Assembly: GCA_020846815.1 (NCBI GenBank)
Contig: JADLDF010000310.1
Span: 1-6,517 of the forward strand
DNA from: Gammaproteobacteria bacterium
GTDB taxonomy: Bacteria; Pseudomonadota; Gammaproteobacteria; Steroidobacterales; Steroidobacteraceae
DNA: 6,517 nt
Reading direction: 5' to 3'
Both the position numbers and the translations under genes were made by a program. A model generated the notes under the pieces. The model was not told where the DNA came from. It was given only the letters and a program-made list of their open reading frames with translations, and did not search any database. This document shows positions 4,200 through 6,517 of the stretch, piece by piece; the stretch's first letter is position 1; each line of letters begins with the position of its first letter.

Positions 4200-6517
4200 A
4201 TGCTGACTCTCGAAAAGAGTGCGGAGCTCTGCGGACGTTTCACGCTGATCGAGCGCATCGGCACGGGCGGGCAGGGCGAGGTCTGGCGGGCGCACGACGC
4301 GACGCGGCACGAGGACGTCGCGCTGAAGGTGCTGCATCCCGAGGTCGCGCGTTCGCCCGAGGCCTGGGAGAGTCTGCGCCACGAGTACGCCGTGGCCCAG
4401 CGTCTCGGCCACCCCGGCATCGTCGAGATCGGCGAGCCGGTGCGCGACGACGCGGCGACCGTGCTGCCGATGACGCTCGCGACCGGCGATCTGCGCCGGC
4501 TGCGCGGCGAGCCGTACACGCGGATCGTGCCCGCACTGCTCGAGATCGCGCGGGCGCTCGATCACGCGCATTCGCGCGGTGTGATCCATCGCGACCTCAA
4601 GCCGAGCAACGTCCTGATCGACGTCGAGGGGCACATCAACGTATCCGACTTCGGCATGGCCTCGCTCGACGGCGCGGTGCCGCACGCCGGCATCGGCTCG
4701 CCGTTCAGCGCCAGCCCGCAGCAGATCGAAGGCGAGCCGCCGACGCCGGCCGACGACGTCTACGGTCTCGGCGCGCTCGCCTACGAGCTGCTCTCGGGCT
4801 ACCCGCCGTACTATCCCGATTTCGACGCGCGCGCGGTCATCGGTGCACCGGTGCCGGACCTGCAGCCGATCCATCCGGCGCCGCCGCGGCTGCTGCGGCT
4901 GATCATGCGCATGCTGGCCAAGGACCCCTCCGAGCGGCCGTCGTCGATGGACGACCTGCAGGAGGAGCTGCACGCGGCGCTGCAGGATACGGTCAGTGCC
5001 GGCGAAGGCGCGGCCGGCGAGCCGCCCGGCGACCTCGACGACACCGCGACCTCGGCAGCGCTGCAGATCGAGGCCGATCCGGCGCTCGTGGAGGCTGAGG
5101 CGGGCGAGCCCGGGCGGCCACTGGTTGCGCCGGTCGCGGCGCCGACGGTGGCGCGCTTTCCCGAGCCCGGTGACGACGACCTCATCGAGAGCGGTGCGGA
5201 ACCCGAGTCCGCTCCGGCCGAAGCCGCCCGCGGCTCCCGGGCGGCTTCGGCATTGAAGTGGGCCGGCCTCGCGGCGCTTGCTGCGGCGCTGGTCGGCGTG
5301 TTCGTGTTCCTGCCACGCATCGCCGAGCAGCGCGCTGCGCAGATCGCGCCGCCGGTCGACGACGACGCGCCGCAGCCTTCCGCTCCGGCGCCGCAGGTCG
5401 CGGCACCGGCGCCGGATCCGCAGCAGCAGTTCGCCGCGCTGCGCGAGGGTTTCGACACGCGGCTCGCCGCGCTCGAACAGCGCGCCGCCGCGATCTGGGG
5501 CGGGCCGGCGTTCGCCGGCGCCAAGGCGCTCGGCGCCGACGCGGTGGCCGCGCTCAATGCCGGCAACGTCGAGATCGCGTTCGACCGCATCAAGGTCGCG
5601 ACGCAGCGCCTGGAGCGGCTCGCGGGCGAGGCGCCGGCCGCGGCACTGTCGCAGGTCGAGGCCGGCGAGCGCGCGCTCGCCGCCGGCCAGACCCTGGTCG
5701 CGCGCCAGGCTTTCGAGCTGGCGCAGCAGATCGAGCCCGGCAACGCGCACGCGGTCGCCGGCCTCGAGCGCAGCGGCGGTCTCGCGCCGGTGCTGCCGGT
5801 GCTCGCCGAGGCCGAGTCGGCGCTCGCGGCCGGCAACGCGGCGCGCGCGGCCGAGCTGTTCGGGCAGGTGCTTGAGGGCGATCCGCAGAATGCCGCCGCG
5901 ACCGCCGGCCTGCAGCGCGCGCGCGCCGCGGTCTCCGACGAGGCCTATGCACGGCAGGTCGGCGACGCGCTCTCCAGCCTGCGCGCCGGGCGTTACGACG
6001 AAGCTCGCCAGGCGCTCGAGCGCGCGCGCGTGCTGCGTCCGCGCGCGCCCGAGGTCGCCGCGGGCTTCGCGGAGCTCGCCTCGGCGCTCGCCGGGCGCGA
6101 TCTCGCCGGCGCGCGGGCCCGCGGCGCGGAGCTCGAGGCCGCCGAACGCTGGGCCGAGGCGCTCACGGTCTACGAAGGCGTGCTCGCCCAGGATCCGAGC
6201 GTGGAGTTCGCGCGCGCCGGCCGCGAGCGCGCCCTGCCGCGCGCGGAACTCGCACGCGGCCTGCAGAGTCTGATCGACAGACCCGAGCGCCTCGCCGCCG
6301 TCGAAGTGCGCACCGAGGCCGCGCGGCTGCTGGCCCAGGCGCGGGCCGTGGCCGTTCCGGGTCCGCTGCTGCGTTCGCAGCTGGGCAGGCTCGAGGCGCA
6401 GCTACCGCTCTACGAGAAGCCGGTCCGGGTCGCGCTGGAATCGGACGGGCTCACCAGCATCGCGATCCAGCGGGTCGGGACGCTGGGCAGTTTCGCGAGG
6501 CAGGAGGTCGAATTGAA
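4200..6517 (+). CDS. Transmembrane Hanks-type serine/threonine kinase with periplasmic TPR-like region (3' end outside window)
   Basis: The frame is open for 772 codons to the window end. ATG 4200 is the first possible start after the in-frame TAG of lipoprotein C. The kinase domain covers about residues 14-285: glycine loop GTGGQGEV (21-28), catalytic Lys43 in VALK, helix-C Glu62, catalytic loop HRDLKPSN (130-137, Asp132), metal-binding DFG (150-152), Asp186 in DDVYGLG, and KDPSERP near the end. All core catalytic residues are present, so it should be active. The activation segment has no Thr, and SPQQ replaces the usual SPEQ. An acidic Ala/Pro-rich linker (about 290-350) leads to one hydrophobic helix (about 354-374), followed by a probable coiled region (408-475) and four TPR-like units starting near 483, 534, 583 and 638, each with an A-x-A-G/A-x-x-x-A pattern and an Asp/Glu-Pro or Arg-Pro turn. 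Residues 738-772 (PVRVALESDG onward) start a beta-rich, possibly PEGA-like, domain that is cut off. With the N-terminus inside, the TPR part would be periplasmic, where the three upstream lipoproteins are. Substrates are unknown. Confidence 0.93.
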   Translation, partial: MLTLEKSAELCGRFTLIERIGTGGQGEVWRAHDATRHEDVALKVLHPEVARSPEAWESLRHEYAVAQRLGHPGIVEIGEPVRDDAATVLPMTLATGDLRRLRGEPYTRIVPALLEIARALDHAHSRGVIHRDLKPSNVLIDVEGHINVSDFGMASLDGAVPHAGIGSPFSASPQQIEGEPPTPADDVYGLGALAYELLSGYPPYYPDFDARAVIGAPVPDLQPIHPAPPRLLRLIMRMLAKDPSERPSSMDDLQEELHAALQDTVSAGEGAAGEPPGDLDDTATSAALQIEADPALVEAEAGEPGRPLVAPVAAPTVARFPEPGDDDLIESGAEPESAPAEAARGSRAASALKWAGLAALAAALVGVFVFLPRIAEQRAAQIAPPVDDDAPQPSAPAPQVAAPAPDPQQQFAALREGFDTRLAALEQRAAAIWGGPAFAGAKALGADAVAALNAGNVEIAFDRIKVATQRLERLAGEAPAAALSQVEAGERALAAGQTLVARQAFELAQQIEPGNAHAVAGLERSGGLAPVLPVLAEAESALAAGNAARAAELFGQVLEGDPQNAAATAGLQRARAAVSDEAYARQVGDALSSLRAGRYDEARQALERARVLRPRAPEVAAGFAELASALAGRDLAGARARGAELEAAERWAEALTVYEGVLAQDPSVEFARAGRERALPRAELARGLQSLIDRPERLAAVEVRTEAARLLAQARAVAVPGPLLRSQLGRLEAQLPLYEKPVRVALESDGLTSIAIQRVGTLGSFARQEVEL
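5217..5251. repeat. Perfect 14-bp inverted repeat inside the kinase gene
   Basis: GCCGAAGCCGCCCG (5217-5230) and its exact reverse complement CGGGCGGCTTCGGC (5238-5251) flank a seven-base loop CGGCTCC. The structure covers codons for the end of the acidic linker (about residues 340-351) and stops two bases before the codons for Leu-Lys-Trp that open the membrane helix. There is no T-run after it. It would form a very stable hairpin in mRNA or single-stranded DNA. Confidence 0.85.

Noticed and set aside
3086..5098. Plus-strand frame of 670 codons across lipoprotein C and the kinase start
   Set aside because: It is an alternative frame of two clear genes, is extremely Arg-rich and has no family resemblance. 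It would need to overlap both genes fully.
2202..5750. Open minus-strand frame of 1182 codons antisense to lipoproteins B and C and the kinase
   Set aside because: It is the high-GC shadow of three well-supported genes. Its translation is Arg-, Gly- and Ala-rich with no domain, signal or ribosome site, and it crosses several gene boundaries.

Overview
This is a very GC-rich, densely coding window. All five genes I can support read left to right, and no gene is supported on the minus strand. Codon use, three lipobox proteins and a radical SAM gene of the PA0069 type point to a Gram-negative, probably a high-GC gammaproteobacterium of the Xanthomonadales/Nevskiales/Chromatiales kind. That placement is an inference from sequence style, not a phylogenetic result.

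Layout. Bases 2-565 are the 3' end of a radical SAM gene that starts upstream of the window. A 97-base gap (566-662) follows and holds the best candidate promoter region, including an 8-bp inverted repeat. From 663 to the window end runs what looks like one operon: lipoprotein A (663-1379), lipoprotein B (1376-2734, overlapping A by 4 bases), lipoprotein C (2766-4181) and a Hanks-type serine/threonine kinase (4200 to beyond 6517). The gaps are -4, 31 and 18 bases. No intergenic stretch exceeds 100 bases.

How the genes may work together. Lipoproteins A, B and C each have a signal peptide ending in a lipid-accepting Cys, with no Asp at +2, so they are predicted to sit on the periplasmic side of the envelope, probably on the outer membrane. 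The kinase has a cytoplasmic N-terminal catalytic domain with all core motifs, one transmembrane helix near residues 354-374, and a periplasmic part of about 400 residues so far with four TPR-like repeats. The simplest reading is an envelope module in which periplasmic lipoproteins interact with, or report to, the TPR region of a transmembrane kinase. To my knowledge A, B and C belong to poorly characterised families, so the function of the module is open.

Oddities worth attention are a five-copy 39-bp tandem repeat and a 12-bp repeat inside lipoprotein B, a perfect 14-bp inverted repeat inside the kinase gene just before the codons for its membrane helix, a kinase start without a Shine-Dalgarno sequence but with TACAAT ten bases upstream, and an activation segment without Thr and with Gln in place of the usual APE/SPE Glu.
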